A DNA stretch of 64,000 nt, from assembly GCF_001183985.1 (NCBI RefSeq), contig NZ_LFZW01000001.1:768323-832322 (forward strand). Direction: 5' to 3'. The notes below the pieces were generated by a model, which was not told the origin of the DNA, ran no database searches, and worked only from the letters and a program-made list of their open reading frames with translations. Below are positions 17,906-26,047 of this stretch, piece after piece. The stretch is from Peribacillus loiseleuriae. Lineage in GTDB: Bacteria > Bacillota > Bacilli > Bacillales > DSM-1321. The first letter of the stretch is position 1, and each line of letters opens with the position of its first letter. A program made the position numbers and the translations under genes.

Positions 17906-18622
17906 ATGGACAAACTACAAACACTTTATTACGAATTTATTCCGACTGGCGAAGCTAAAATGAAAATAGACCCAGCAAAAACAGCACTTTTAGTCGTTGA
18001 TATGCAAAATCAATTTATTAGCCGTGATGGGTTGGATGCTCAAGTTGCACGAGAAAAAGGCATGTTCGATAAGTGGGAATCTTTCTATGATCGTATTGAT
18101 AACGTAGCGATTCCAAACAATAAAAAACTACTAGACTTTTTCCGTGCCAATCAATTAGAAGTCACTTTCGGACGGATTGCTTGCCATCATAAGGATGGAC
18201 GTGACCGTTCCCCTGTACAACGTCGTCCAGGTTGGAATAATATCTTATTACCAATCGGTGATCCAGGTGCAGAAATGGTAGATGAATTAAAACCATTAGA
18301 AGATGAAATCGTGGTAAATAAAACGACAGACAGTGTTTTAAGTGGGACAAACTATGAATTTTTACTTCGTAATATGGGCATTGAAACAGTTGTATGTACA
18401 GGTGTTGTAACAGACCAATGTGTTGCCTCAACTGTACGTAGCTTAGCAGACGCTGGTTTTGAAGTAATTTTAGTAGAAGATGCTTGCGCAGCGGCAACGA
18501 AGGAGTTACATGATGCAGAAATCATGATCATGAATCAAATTTATTGCCAAGTCATGAGCACAGATGAAACCATTCAATTCATTTCAGAGGAAATTGAACA
18601 ACGTTCTGTCGTTCAAAAATAG
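17906..18622 (+). CDS. Isochorismatase-fold cysteine hydrolase
   Basis: A 238-residue cytosolic hydrolase of the isochorismatase/nicotinamidase/biuret-amidase fold. The catalytic aspartate is in LLVVDMQNQF (about residues 28-37) and the nucleophilic cysteine is in GVVTDQCVAST (about residue 170). These enzymes cleave amide or ester bonds of small molecules; the exact substrate cannot be read. GGAGGA at 17893-17898 overlaps the first ATG (17891), so ATG 17906, seven bases after the SD, is chosen. The permease gene begins 16 bases downstream with its own SD, so the two form an operon. The lysine riboswitch lies upstream, which would make a lysine-linked amide plausible, but that is inference. 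Confidence 0.88.
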   Translation: MDKLQTLYYEFIPTGEAKMKIDPAKTALLVVDMQNQFISRDGLDAQVAREKGMFDKWESFYDRIDNVAIPNNKKLLDFFRANQLEVTFGRIACHHKDGRDRSPVQRRPGWNNILLPIGDPGAEMVDELKPLEDEIVVNKTTDSVLSGTNYEFLLRNMGIETVVCTGVVTDQCVASTVRSLADAGFEVILVEDACAAATKELHDAEIMIMNQIYCQVMSTDETIQFISEEIEQRSVVQK

Positions 18623-18638
18623 AGAGGAAGCTTTTTAA

Positions 18639-19997
18639 ATGAGTCATGGACAAAGTAATGCAAATCAAGACAGTGCAGCTCCTCATTTTAAGCGTGTCCT
18701 AACACTGAAGGACTTGGTGATTTATGGCATCGCCTTTATGACGCCCATTGCGCCTGCTTATATATATGGTTTTGCAGCACAGTCGACAGGCGGTATGTTG
18801 CCGTTAGCATATTTAATCGCGATGGTTGCGATGATGTTTTCGGCATATAGCTATGGTAGGATGGCTGCAGCATTTCCAGTTTCCGGTTCAACGTATACGT
18901 ATACACAACGGGCGATTCATCCGCATTTAGGATTTTTTGCCGGCTGGGCCATGTTTATGGACTATGTATTAGTGCCTTTAATCGTCTTTATGGTTGGTGC
19001 TTCCTATGCCAATGCATTAATTCCATCCATTCCATATTGGGTATGGGTATTCATTATTGCTGGGGTTATTACTGTTGTAAATATTCTTGGAATTGCAGTG
19101 GCAGCAAAAACGAACCAAATTTTAGTGTTATTTATGGGAATTGTTGTTGTCATCTTCGTTATTTTTTGTATGAAGGCGATTATGGGAGAGGGGGGTGCAT
19201 CGGCTGTAGTATCGATTACCCCGTTTTTTAATAGCGAAAAGTTTGTGATGACGGCCATCATTTCAGGTGCAGCAATGGCATGTTTCTCATTTTTAGGATT
19301 TGACTCGATTACAACCTTATCGGAAGAATCGGTGAATCCCCAAAATGATATTTGGAAGGCAGCTATTCTATCTTGTTTAATCGGCGGGATTATTTTTATC
19401 GTGCAAGCTTATGTTGCTCAGCTAGTATGGCCAGATGTGAATAACTTTAGTTCTGCAGATACGGCTTTATTTGATATTGCAAATGTAGCAGGTGGTGCAG
19501 TGCTTGTAACACTTTACACAGTGGCGATTATCGTTTCAACTTTTACAGCTGGTTTAACAGGTCAGGCAAGTGCTTCACGTTTAATGTTTAGCATGGGACG
19601 TGATGAAGTTCTTCCGAAAAAATTCTTTACACATCTACATCCTAAATATAAAACACCCATCTACAACATTTTATTAATGGGTAGCATTAGTATTGCTGGA
19701 GCACTTTTCTTATCAATTGATTTTGTTGCAGAATTAATGAGCTTTGGCGGCTTAACTGGCTTTATGTTTGTTAACTTATCTGTCATCGTGTATTATTATT
19801 TCCGTAAAAAAGAGAAGAAGTTTGTCCGTTATTTAGTAATTCCGGGCCTAGGTTTCTTAATCTGTTTCTACCTATTTATTAATTTATCACCATTGACGTT
19901 AAAAGTAGGTTTTATATGGCTGGCAATCGGGGTTGTCTATGCGCTTATTACAACAAAAGGATTTAAAAAGCTACCTCCAAGTCTGATAGACTCGTAA
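18639..19997 (+). CDS. APC-family amino acid/polyamine permease
   Basis: A 452-residue polytopic membrane transporter with about 12 helices, APC superfamily. The first helix region reads KDLVIYGIAFMTPIAPAYIYG and a later one FLGFDSITTLSEES; both are typical of the branch that includes the putrescine importer PuuP. AGAGAGGAAG precedes ATG 18639. It is 16 bases after the hydrolase gene and ends before a strong terminator. Given the upstream lysine riboswitch, it may import lysine, a lysine derivative or a diamine such as cadaverine. Family similarity favours a cationic amine, and the riboswitch favours a lysine-related one; the substrate is unproven. Confidence 0.88.
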   Translation: MSHGQSNANQDSAAPHFKRVLTLKDLVIYGIAFMTPIAPAYIYGFAAQSTGGMLPLAYLIAMVAMMFSAYSYGRMAAAFPVSGSTYTYTQRAIHPHLGFFAGWAMFMDYVLVPLIVFMVGASYANALIPSIPYWVWVFIIAGVITVVNILGIAVAAKTNQILVLFMGIVVVIFVIFCMKAIMGEGGASAVVSITPFFNSEKFVMTAIISGAAMACFSFLGFDSITTLSEESVNPQNDIWKAAILSCLIGGIIFIVQAYVAQLVWPDVNNFSSADTALFDIANVAGGAVLVTLYTVAIIVSTFTAGLTGQASASRLMFSMGRDEVLPKKFFTHLHPKYKTPIYNILLMGSISIAGALFLSIDFVAELMSFGGLTGFMFVNLSVIVYYYFRKKEKKFVRYLVIPGLGFLICFYLFINLSPLTLKVGFIWLAIGVVYALITTKGFKKLPPSLIDS

Positions 19998-20040
19998 ACG
20001 ATAAAATAATGATTAAATACTTTATTGATAGGTAGTTTGC

Positions 20041-20087
20041 AAGACATGAGCTCGGTATGATGCTTGAGTTCATGTCTTTTAATTTTT
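20041..20087 (+). terminator. Terminator of the hydrolase/permease operon
   Basis: AAGACATGAGCTC pairs with GAGTTCATGTCTT (one mismatch) and TTTTAATTTTT follows. Confidence 0.85.
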
Positions 20088-20210
20088 GTCTTTCTATTGC
20101 GCATTGTCAGTATACGACTTATTGCATGACTCACTTTTAATGAAACAATCTAAATCAACGTAATTCCGAATATTATTACATTTATTAGTAGAGAATAAAT
20201 ATAGTGGCTG

Positions 20211-20242
20211 TTGACGACATACCTGCAAGGGTATATTATAAT
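20211..20242 (+). promoter_or_regulatory. Promoter with CstR-type operator 1
   Basis: TTGACG (-35, 20211-20216), a 17-base spacer and TATTAT (-10, 20234-20239). The spacer holds ATACCTGCAAGGGTAT (20219-20234), the first of five 16-bp ATACC-N6-GG(G/T)TA(T/A) sites in this cluster. CsoR-family persulfide sensors bind such GC-centred half-palindromes. It drives cstR, whose start is 270 bases downstream. Confidence 0.7.
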
Positions 20243-20400
20243 CATTGTCAGTGATTTACTTATTTGTTATTAAAACGAGGTAGTACATAATATTTAGATG
20301 ATTATATGCGGTTTTGTTTTTGATGTTGATTCAATAAGAATTGTAGATGTAAGAGATTATAATTGGATATGAAGATCTGATTTCGAAGGTTGTCAACATT

Positions 20401-20434
20401 CCATTACCTCAGAAAAAGGGTCTCGGGGTAATGG
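20401..20434 (+). promoter_or_regulatory. Hairpin with CstR half-site in the cstR leader
   Basis: CCATTACC (20401-20408) is the exact complement of GGTAATGG (20427-20434). The right arm, GGGGTAATGGT, is the same as the right side of operators 2 and 3. It may be an extra repressor site or an RNA structure ahead of cstR. The 160 bases before it (20243-20400) contain nothing else convincing. Confidence 0.4.
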
Positions 20435-20505
20435 TGTATACTTTAACTGAATGTAAATATAAACAAGATAAACACAAAAACATCATAATGGAAAGGAGCA
20501 TTCCT

Positions 20506-20766
20506 ATGGAATATAATGATCAAATTAAAAACAGAGTGAAGCGCATGGAAGGTCAGCTTAGAGGAATTTTGAAAATGATGGAAGAAAATAAAGATTGTAA
20601 AGAGGTCATTACGCAGTTATCAGCTGTTCGCTCAGCAGTAGATCGAACAGTAGGCGTGATTGTAAGTTCAAACTTAGTTGAATGTGTTCTAGAGGCTGAA
20701 GAAAGAGGAGAAAATACGGATGAATTAATTAAAGAAGCTGTCAACTTGCTTGTAAAAAGCAGATAA
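20506..20766 (+). CDS. cstR: CstR-type persulfide-sensing repressor (CsoR family)
   Basis: An 86-residue all-helical DUF156/CsoR-family repressor. It has Cys31 (NKDCKEV) and Cys60 (LVECVLEA), the exact pair of the Staphylococcus aureus persulfide sensor CstR. Position 56 is Asn, whereas copper-sensing CsoR has a His there. This points to sulfane-sulfur sensing by a di- or polysulfide link rather than copper binding. Start ATG 20506 has AAAGGAG seven bases upstream; the longer frame to 20431 lacks one. The genes that follow are all sulfur-transfer or persulfide-oxidising, and each block has a CstR-type operator. It is expected to release its operators when persulfides accumulate. Confidence 0.92.
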   Translation: MEYNDQIKNRVKRMEGQLRGILKMMEENKDCKEVITQLSAVRSAVDRTVGVIVSSNLVECVLEAEERGENTDELIKEAVNLLVKSR

Positions 20767-20777
20767 AAATTTATCTG

Positions 20778-20820
20778 TTGACATTCTTTTTTTTGTTTTG
20801 TAATATACCCGTAGGGGTAA
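20778..20820 (+). promoter_or_regulatory. Promoter with CstR-type operator 2
   Basis: A perfect TTGACA (20778-20783), 17-base spacer and TAATAT (20801-20806). The operator ATACCCGTAGGGGTAA (20805-20820) overlaps the -10 and start region. It gives the first tusA gene its own promoter directly after cstR. Confidence 0.75.
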
Positions 20821-20844
20821 TGGTAAAAATATTTTGATGGAGGA

Positions 20845-21078
20845 ATGAAAATAAATATAGATCAAGTATTAGATGCAAAAGGGTTAGCATGTCCAATGCC
20901 AATCGTAAAAACAAAGAAAGCCATAAATGCACTTGAATCAGGTCAAGTATTAGAGATTCATACAACAGATAAAGGTGCTAAAAACGATCTTTCTGCATGG
21001 GCTAAATCAGGTGGACATGAGCTTTTGAAACATGAGGTAGAAAATGATGTATTAAAGTTTTGGATTAAAAAAGGATAA
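20845..21078 (+). CDS. TusA-family sulfur carrier protein
   Basis: A 77-residue single-domain sulfur carrier. The active cysteine is Cys16 in the family signature [14 protein letters not shown], which accepts a persulfide from rhodaneses or DsrE-type proteins. It lies in the CstR cluster and is closely similar to the TusA domain of the fusion at 22512. The start is odd: GGAGG (20839-20843) is only one base from ATG 20845, whereas the ideal spacing would fall on an ATA at 20851. Expression may be weak, or a base may have been lost. Function as a persulfide shuttle within this cluster is inferred from family and neighbours. Confidence 0.9.
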   Translation: MKINIDQVLDAKGLACPMPIVKTKKAINALESGQVLEIHTTDKGAKNDLSAWAKSGGHELLKHEVENDVLKFWIKKG

Positions 21079-21095
21079 TTTTTTTAATTTATTAA

Positions 21096-21111
21096 ATACC
21101 CATAGGGGTAA
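21096..21111 (+). promoter_or_regulatory. CstR-type operator 3
   Basis: ATACCCATAGGGGTAA, followed by TGGTAAATG as in operator 2. It lies 34-49 bases before the DsrE-like gene. TTTTTAATTTATTAA stands before it where a promoter would be expected. Confidence 0.7.
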
Positions 21112-21144
21112 TGGTAAATGAAGTGGCATACAGGAGGGAAAAGC

Positions 21145-21624
21145 ATGACAGATAAGAAAAAGACAACGATTGTATTATTTAGTGGAGATTATGATAAAGC
21201 AATGGCAGCCTATATTATTGCAAATGGAGCAGCTGCCTATGATCATGAAGTAACCATTTTCCACACTTTTTGGGGATTAAATGCATTACGTAAAGAAGAA
21301 ATTATTTCGGTTAAAAAGGGAACTATGGAAAGAATGTTCGATAAAATGATGCCAAGAGGGGCAGATAAAATGGGGCTTTCTAAAATGAACTTTGCTGGTT
21401 TTGGTCCTAAGATGATCAAAGATGTCATGAAAAAGCATAATGCGATGCCTCTACCTCAATTAATCGAAATGGCAAACGAACAAGATGTTAAATTAGTAGC
21501 ATGTACGATGACAATGGATCTGTTAGGTCTACAACAAGAAGAATTGTTGGATAATATTGAATATGCTGGTGTTGCAGCCTATTTAGCAGACGCTGAAGAT
21601 GGGAATGTCAATCTGTTTATCTAA
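21145..21624 (+). CDS. DsrE/DsrF-like sulfur-transfer protein
   Basis: A 159-residue protein of the DsrE/DsrF/DsrH-like family (COG2210 type). These small alpha/beta proteins pass persulfide sulfur between carriers. It has the family's FSGDYDKAMAAYIIANGA start and a conserved Cys120 in KLVACTMTMDLLG, the likely persulfide site. ATG 21145 has GGAGGG six bases upstream. It follows tusA and precedes the rhodaneses, as in many sulfane-sulfur operons. It most likely exchanges sulfur with the neighbouring TusA, but partner choice is inferred. Confidence 0.9.
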   Translation: MTDKKKTTIVLFSGDYDKAMAAYIIANGAAAYDHEVTIFHTFWGLNALRKEEIISVKKGTMERMFDKMMPRGADKMGLSKMNFAGFGPKMIKDVMKKHNAMPLPQLIEMANEQDVKLVACTMTMDLLGLQQEELLDNIEYAGVAAYLADAEDGNVNLFI

Positions 21625-21668
21625 TTACTAATAGGGGAGTTTCCACCTACTTAAAGGAGGTACAAGAT

Positions 21669-22031
21669 ATGGAATACGTGAATTATATTGTTATTGCACT
21701 GTTCTTAGTCTTTATAATACAGCGTGTTTTGCCAACAAGAGGTGTAAGACAAATTACTACTACTGATTTAAAAAATGAATTAAATGATAAAAATAAACAA
21801 TATATCGATGTTCGAACATCTGGAGAGTTCAAAGCAAGAAACATTCGAGGGTTTAAAAATATTCCGCTTCATCAATTAGCACAACAGGCGGTGAGTGAGC
21901 TATCAAAAGAAAAGGAGATAGTCGTCATTTGCCAAAGTGGAATGAGAAGTAATAAGGCTAGTAAAATATTAAAGAAACAAGGCTTTAAGCAAGTAACAAA
22001 CGTAAAAGGTGGCATGAGTGCTTGGTGCTAA
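21669..22031 (+). CDS. Membrane-anchored rhodanese
   Basis: A 120-residue protein with one N-terminal membrane helix (residues 5-20) followed by a single rhodanese domain. The catalytic loop is Cys88-QSGMRS in VVICQSGMRSNKA, and the domain ends with the usual KGGMSAW. The active site should face the cytoplasm if the short N-terminus is outside. AAAGGAGG precedes the ATG. The anchor sets it apart from the soluble rhodanese encoded next. It would carry out sulfur transfer near the membrane, perhaps from a quinone-linked sulfide oxidase, but no sqr gene is in the window. Confidence 0.92.
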   Translation: MEYVNYIVIALFLVFIIQRVLPTRGVRQITTTDLKNELNDKNKQYIDVRTSGEFKARNIRGFKNIPLHQLAQQAVSELSKEKEIVVICQSGMRSNKASKILKKQGFKQVTNVKGGMSAWC

Positions 22032-22056
22032 TGAAAAATATAAGGAGGACTTTATA

Positions 22057-22353
22057 ATGAAAGAAATGACTGCAAAAGAAGTTGAGTTACTGGTAAATGA
22101 AGGAAAGGTATTAGATATCATCGATGTGCGCGAAGTGGATGAAGTTGCAGCTGGAAAAATTCCGGCAGCTGTAAACATCCCATTAGGGTTAGTTGAATTT
22201 CGTATGCATGAGTTAGATAAGTCAAAAGAGTACATCATGGTTTGTCGTTCAGGTGGTAGAAGTGGCCGTGCCGCACAATTCCTCGAAGGACAGGGCTTTG
22301 ACGTCATTAATATGGCAGGCGGTATGCTTTCTTGGGAAGGGAAAGTCAAATAA
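22057..22353 (+). CDS. Single-domain rhodanese
   Basis: A 98-residue soluble rhodanese, YtwF/PspE-like in size. The catalytic loop is Cys63-RSGGRS in VCRSGGRSGRAAQ and the C-terminus has MAGGMLSWEG. ATG 22057 has AAGGAGGA nine bases upstream; a longer in-frame extension overlaps the preceding gene without SD support. It is expected to move sulfane sulfur between thiols, TusA-type carriers or thiosulfate. It lies in the middle of the CstR-controlled cluster. Confidence 0.93.
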   Translation: MKEMTAKEVELLVNEGKVLDIIDVREVDEVAAGKIPAAVNIPLGLVEFRMHELDKSKEYIMVCRSGGRSGRAAQFLEGQGFDVINMAGGMLSWEGKVK

Positions 22354-22476
22354 AGTGAAAAGGGGGGCTTTGTTCAACTCTCTCAGAGGGTTAGTTGCGG
22401 CTTACAGGAAGACGTTTCCACAAACGTGGCACTTTTACTACCGGTTAAATTACGATAAATTTTTTTACTGATTTAA

Positions 22477-22492
22477 ATACCCTTATAGGTAT
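22477..22492 (+). promoter_or_regulatory. CstR-type operator 4
   Basis: ATACCCTTATAGGTAT lies 20-35 bases before the TusA-rhodanese fusion gene. It is the most symmetrical of the five. A separate promoter for the second half of the cluster is therefore likely. Confidence 0.7.
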
Positions 22493-22511
22493 AAAAGATG
22501 GAGGTTTCAAG

Positions 22512-23087
22512 ATGGAGAACATTAAAGCAAATGCAATGTTAGATGCAAAAGGATTAGCGTGTCCCATGCCAATTGTAAAAACGAAGAAGGCTATGAATGA
22601 ATTAGCGGCTGGTTTGGTTTTAGAAGTTCAAGCAACAGATATTGGTTCAAAAGCTGACTTGAAAGCATGGGCTGAAAGTACAGGACATCAATATTTAGGT
22701 ACGCTTGAGGAAGGAGATGTATTAAAGCATTATTTAAGAAAGTCATCTAGTGATGAAACGATTGAAGAAAAGCATCCAAATGTAGCAAAAAATGAAGAAC
22801 TAAAAAAGAAATTAAAAGAAGCTGATAACATTGTTGTTCTTGATGTAAGGGAAGCTGCAGAATTTGCTTTTAACCATATCCCGAATGCAATCTCTATTCC
22901 ATTGGGGGAATTAGAAAATCGTTTAAATGAATTAAAAAAAGAGGATGAAATTTTTGTTATATGCCGAACAGGTAACCGTAGTGATCTTGCTGCACAAAAG
23001 TTATCAGAAAACGGATTTACGAATGTTATCAATGTCGTACCAGGCATGAGTCAGTGGTCTGGGGAAACTACTAGTATTAATAGCTAA
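22512..23087 (+). CDS. TusA-rhodanese fusion sulfurtransferase
   Basis: A 191-residue two-domain protein. Residues 1-78 are a TusA domain with Cys17 in [16 protein letters not shown] charged linker follows, and residues 95-186 are a rhodanese domain with Cys151 in [10 protein letters not shown] and a PGMSQW end. Fusing carrier and transferase would allow direct hand-over of a persulfide inside one chain. The S. aureus CstA protein is a comparable multidomain rhodanese/TusA enzyme in the cst operon, though with a different domain set. GGAGG lies seven bases upstream of ATG 22512, right after CstR operator 4. Confidence 0.93.
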   Translation: MENIKANAMLDAKGLACPMPIVKTKKAMNELAAGLVLEVQATDIGSKADLKAWAESTGHQYLGTLEEGDVLKHYLRKSSSDETIEEKHPNVAKNEELKKKLKEADNIVVLDVREAAEFAFNHIPNAISIPLGELENRLNELKKEDEIFVICRTGNRSDLAAQKLSENGFTNVINVVPGMSQWSGETTSINS

Positions 23088-23135
23088 AGATGCTGTTTGT
23101 ACATCAATTAAATATATATTTTTTTAAAATAAAAT

Positions 23136-23151
23136 ATACCATAGGGGGTAA
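23136..23151 (+). promoter_or_regulatory. CstR-type operator 5 overlapping a ribosome binding site
   Basis: ATACCATAGGGGGTAA ends four bases before ATG 23156. Its G-run (AGGGGG) is also the only Shine-Dalgarno-like sequence for that gene, so operator and ribosome binding site coincide. Confidence 0.65.
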
Positions 23152-23155
23152 GTTG

Positions 23156-24283
23156 ATGACTGTACATGCAGTAACTTCAAAAGAGGTAACGAAAAAAGTT
23201 TTTAATAAAGAAGAATTATTTATTTTAGACGTTCGTAATGAAAGTGATTTTTATGATTGGAAAATCGAAGGAGAAAACTTTGAATATTTAAATGTTCCTT
23301 ATTTTGAATTGCTTGATGGTGTGAAAGGAATTATGGAAAGGATTCCTTCTGATAAAGAGGTATTAGTTGTTTGTGCAAAAGAGGGCTCATCTATCATGGT
23401 TGCAGAGATGCTTTCTGAGGCAGGCGTTAAGGTTTCTTACTTAGAAGGTGGAATGAAAGTTTGGAGTGAACATTTAGAACCCATTAAAATTGGGGATTTA
23501 AAAGATGGAGGAGAAATCTATCAGTTTGTACGGATTGGCAAGGGATGCTTATCTTACTTAGTTGTTTCAAACGGTGAGGCCGCCATTATAGACTCATCAA
23601 GAATGATTGACATCTATCTAGATTTTTCCGAAAGTATTGGAGCTAAAATTACCCATGTATTTGATACACATCTACATGCCGATCATATTTCTGGTGGACG
23701 AAGGATTGCTGAAAAAACAAATGCAACATATTGGTTACCGCCAAAAGATGCAACGGAAGTAACGTTTGATTACCAACCGTTAGAAGATGGAAATGAAGTG
23801 ACAATTGGTAAAACTGCTATTAATATTCATGCAGTATATTCTCCAGGTCACACAATTGGATCAACATCCATTGTTGTTGACGAAAAGTTCTTACTATCGG
23901 GGGATATCTTATTTATTGATTCCATTGGAAGACCAGACCTAGCTGGAATGGCAGAAGATTGGGTAGGAGATCTAAGAGAAAGTCTTTATACACGTTACAG
24001 AAAATTATCTGAGGAACTAATCGTCCTCCCCGCACACTTTATGATTATCGATGAATTAAATGCGGATGGTAGTGTATCTGAAAAATTGGGTAAATTATAT
24101 GAAAAAAATCACGGGTTAAACTTTGAAGATGAAAATGAATTTAGAAAACTAGTGACTGAAAACTTACCACCACAGCCAAATTCATATCAAGAGATTCGTC
24201 AAACAAATATGGGGAAATTCAGCCCTGATGAAGAGAAACAGCGCGAAATGGAAATTGGACCAAATCGTTGTGCGGTCAGATAA
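23156..24283 (+). CDS. Rhodanese-persulfide dioxygenase fusion (metallo-beta-lactamase fold)
   Basis: A 375-residue cytosolic enzyme. Residues 5-105 form a rhodanese domain with Cys73 in VVCAKEGSS. Residues 115-340 form an ETHE1-like metallo-beta-lactamase domain with His172, His174, Asp176 and His177 in [11 protein letters not shown], a later SPGHTIGS histidine and a SGDILF aspartate. Such enzymes oxidise glutathione or bacillithiol persulfide to sulfite, which the rhodanese can turn to thiosulfate. S. aureus CstB has the same activities, but with the MBL domain first; here the rhodanese domain comes first. Start ATG 23156 is chosen because the longer frame runs back through operator 5. Confidence 0.92.
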   Translation: MTVHAVTSKEVTKKVFNKEELFILDVRNESDFYDWKIEGENFEYLNVPYFELLDGVKGIMERIPSDKEVLVVCAKEGSSIMVAEMLSEAGVKVSYLEGGMKVWSEHLEPIKIGDLKDGGEIYQFVRIGKGCLSYLVVSNGEAAIIDSSRMIDIYLDFSESIGAKITHVFDTHLHADHISGGRRIAEKTNATYWLPPKDATEVTFDYQPLEDGNEVTIGKTAINIHAVYSPGHTIGSTSIVVDEKFLLSGDILFIDSIGRPDLAGMAEDWVGDLRESLYTRYRKLSEELIVLPAHFMIIDELNADGSVSEKLGKLYEKNHGLNFEDENEFRKLVTENLPPQPNSYQEIRQTNMGKFSPDEEKQREMEIGPNRCAVR

Positions 24284-24438
24284 AATGAAACGTCTACCAG
24301 TGGAGTGTTTTCCCAGACTGGTAGTTAGTTGAACTTACAGGGCTTTATAGGCAGTTAACTGACATTTATATTTCTCGATTATACTGACCGTTCATGCGTA
24401 AAAAAGGGAACCCAATTCCTTTTGGAAGGGAGGAAAAA

Positions 24439-25224
24439 TTGGATATCAATTTTATTATTATCATTTTCTTAATTGGTTTTATAGGTTCATTTATTTCAGG
24501 GATGTTAGGAATAGGTGGATCAATTGTAAATTTCCCGATGCTCTTGTATATTCCTGCTGTTCTTGGAGTTGCACATTTTACAGCACATGAAGTTTCAGGA
24601 ATTACAGCAATACAAGTTTTCTTTGCGACTATTGGTGGTGTTTGGGCATACCGTAAAGGTGGCTATTTAAATAAATCATTAATTGCATACATGGGAATTA
24701 GTATTTTGATCGGAAGTTTTATTGGTAGTTTCGGCTCAACTCATATGCCAGAAAGTAGAATAAATGTAGTTTATGGGATTCTAGCATTCATTGCTGTTGT
24801 CATGATGTTTGTACCTAAAAAAGGCATTGATGATATTCTCTTACATGAGGTGAAATTCAATAAGTGGCTTGCTGCGTTACTCGCATTTATCGTTGGAATC
24901 GGGGCCGGTATTGTAGGTGCGGGAGGGGCGTTTTTGCTAGTGCCCATCATGCTAGTCGTTTTAAAGATACCAACAAGAATGACGATCGCTTCTTCCCTTG
25001 CAATTACACTTATATCAACCATTGGTGCTATTAGCGGGAAAATATCAACAGGCCAAGTGGAATTCTTACCATCGCTTATTACGGTTATTGCCAGTTTAAT
25101 AGCTTCGCCTCTTGGAGCTGTTGCTGGGAAAAAGGCAAATACTAAATTCCTGCAAATTATTTTGGCTATCTTGATATTGGTAACTGCAGTGAAGATTTGG
25201 TTGGATATTATATGGGGGAATTAA
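24439..25224 (+). CDS. TauE/SafE-family sulfur anion exporter
   Basis: A 261-residue membrane protein with about eight helices, in two repeats each carrying a Gxx[18 protein letters not shown] motif, as in the TauE/SafE family. These proteins are thought to export sulfite, sulfonates or thiosulfate. The start is a TTG at 24439 with GGGAGG five bases upstream; the frame further back lacks an SD. It follows the persulfide dioxygenase after a 155-base gap with a short hairpin (24294-24324). It would remove the sulfite or thiosulfate made by that enzyme. A tauE gene is also part of the S. aureus cst locus. Confidence 0.9.
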   Translation: MDINFIIIIFLIGFIGSFISGMLGIGGSIVNFPMLLYIPAVLGVAHFTAHEVSGITAIQVFFATIGGVWAYRKGGYLNKSLIAYMGISILIGSFIGSFGSTHMPESRINVVYGILAFIAVVMMFVPKKGIDDILLHEVKFNKWLAALLAFIVGIGAGIVGAGGAFLLVPIMLVVLKIPTRMTIASSLAITLISTIGAISGKISTGQVEFLPSLITVIASLIASPLGAVAGKKANTKFLQIILAILILVTAVKIWLDIIWGN

Positions 25225-25743
25225 AAGTCTTCTTGAATCAAGTAAGAGAAAAAGTCGGAATGGTGTGTCAACATTTCAATTTATTTCCTCATAAAACTGT
25301 TTTAGAAAATATTATCGAAGCCCCTATCTTTGTAAGAAGGGAGAGTAAGGATGAGGCGAAGGCAAAAGCGACGAGTCTCCTGGAAATAGTGGGATTGCAA
25401 GATAAAGCCCATTTTTATCCTGATCAATTATCTGGAGGGCAAAAGCAGCGTGTGGCAATAGCGAGGGCAATTAGCAATGGAACCTAAAGTAATGCTTTTT
25501 GATGAGCCAACCTCAGCATTGGATCCTGAACTTGTTGGAGAAGTTCTTCAAGTGATGAAGGCGTTAGCTCGTGAGGGAATGACCATGGTCATTGTGACAC
25601 ATGAGATGGGATTTGCAAGAGAAGTTGCTGATCGTGTTGTTATGTTTGCAGACGGAATTATTATAGAAGAAGGACAACCTGATGAAATTTTTACAAAACC
25701 TAAACATGAGCGAACACAAAGGTTTTTAAACCAGCTTTTATGA
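25225..25743 (+). pseudogene. Broken amino-acid ABC transporter ATPase (GlnQ-like)
   Basis: From the stop of the TauE gene onward the sequence encodes [21 protein letters not shown], the signature [15 protein letters not shown], then in another frame [20 protein letters not shown] and THEMGF. These are the Q-loop, signature, Walker B and H-loop of a polar-amino-acid importer ATPase. The first ~65 residues, including Walker A, are missing. One extra A near 25469 shifts the frame; without it the sequence reads ARALAMEPK, the usual wording. With no Walker A it cannot hydrolyse ATP. It looks like the 3' remnant left after a rearrangement next to tauE. Confidence 0.85.
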
Positions 25744-25891
25744 TGAAGGAATCGTTTGGGGTTTCTTTCTTTTACAAAAAAACAAAGGTACTTAAACCAC
25801 TAGGGTGAGTCGTTCCGATAATATGGAGAAAAACTAAAAAAACATTTCGAATAACACGTTCATTCACAGTGAAAGTCGCCTATCGATTAAC

Positions 25892-25939
25892 AAAAATTCA
25901 AACGCTCAGAGAATGATCGATCTGAGCGTTTGAATTTTT
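25892..25939. terminator. Strong bidirectional terminator
   Basis: A perfect 19-bp stem (25892-25910 with 25921-25939) and a 10-base loop, with AAAAA on the left and TTTTT on the right of the stem. It separates the rightward cluster from the leftward gene at 26048. The rest of 25744-26047 holds nothing else. Confidence 0.9.
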
Positions 25940-26047
25940 GTTGCATTTATTAAGTTAAAGCTCATTCGTGTTTGAAGAAAAAATCAAATCGAATCATACT
26001 CCAGTAGTCATAAAGTACATTGCTGAAAGCCTAATATTTCTTGGTGA

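Noticed and set aside
20298..20372. 24-codon frame MIICGFVFDVDSIRIVDVRDYNWI before cstR, faintly rhodanese-like (IVDVRD)
   Set aside because: No SD, too short, and no catalytic cysteine loop; chance is as likely as a relic.
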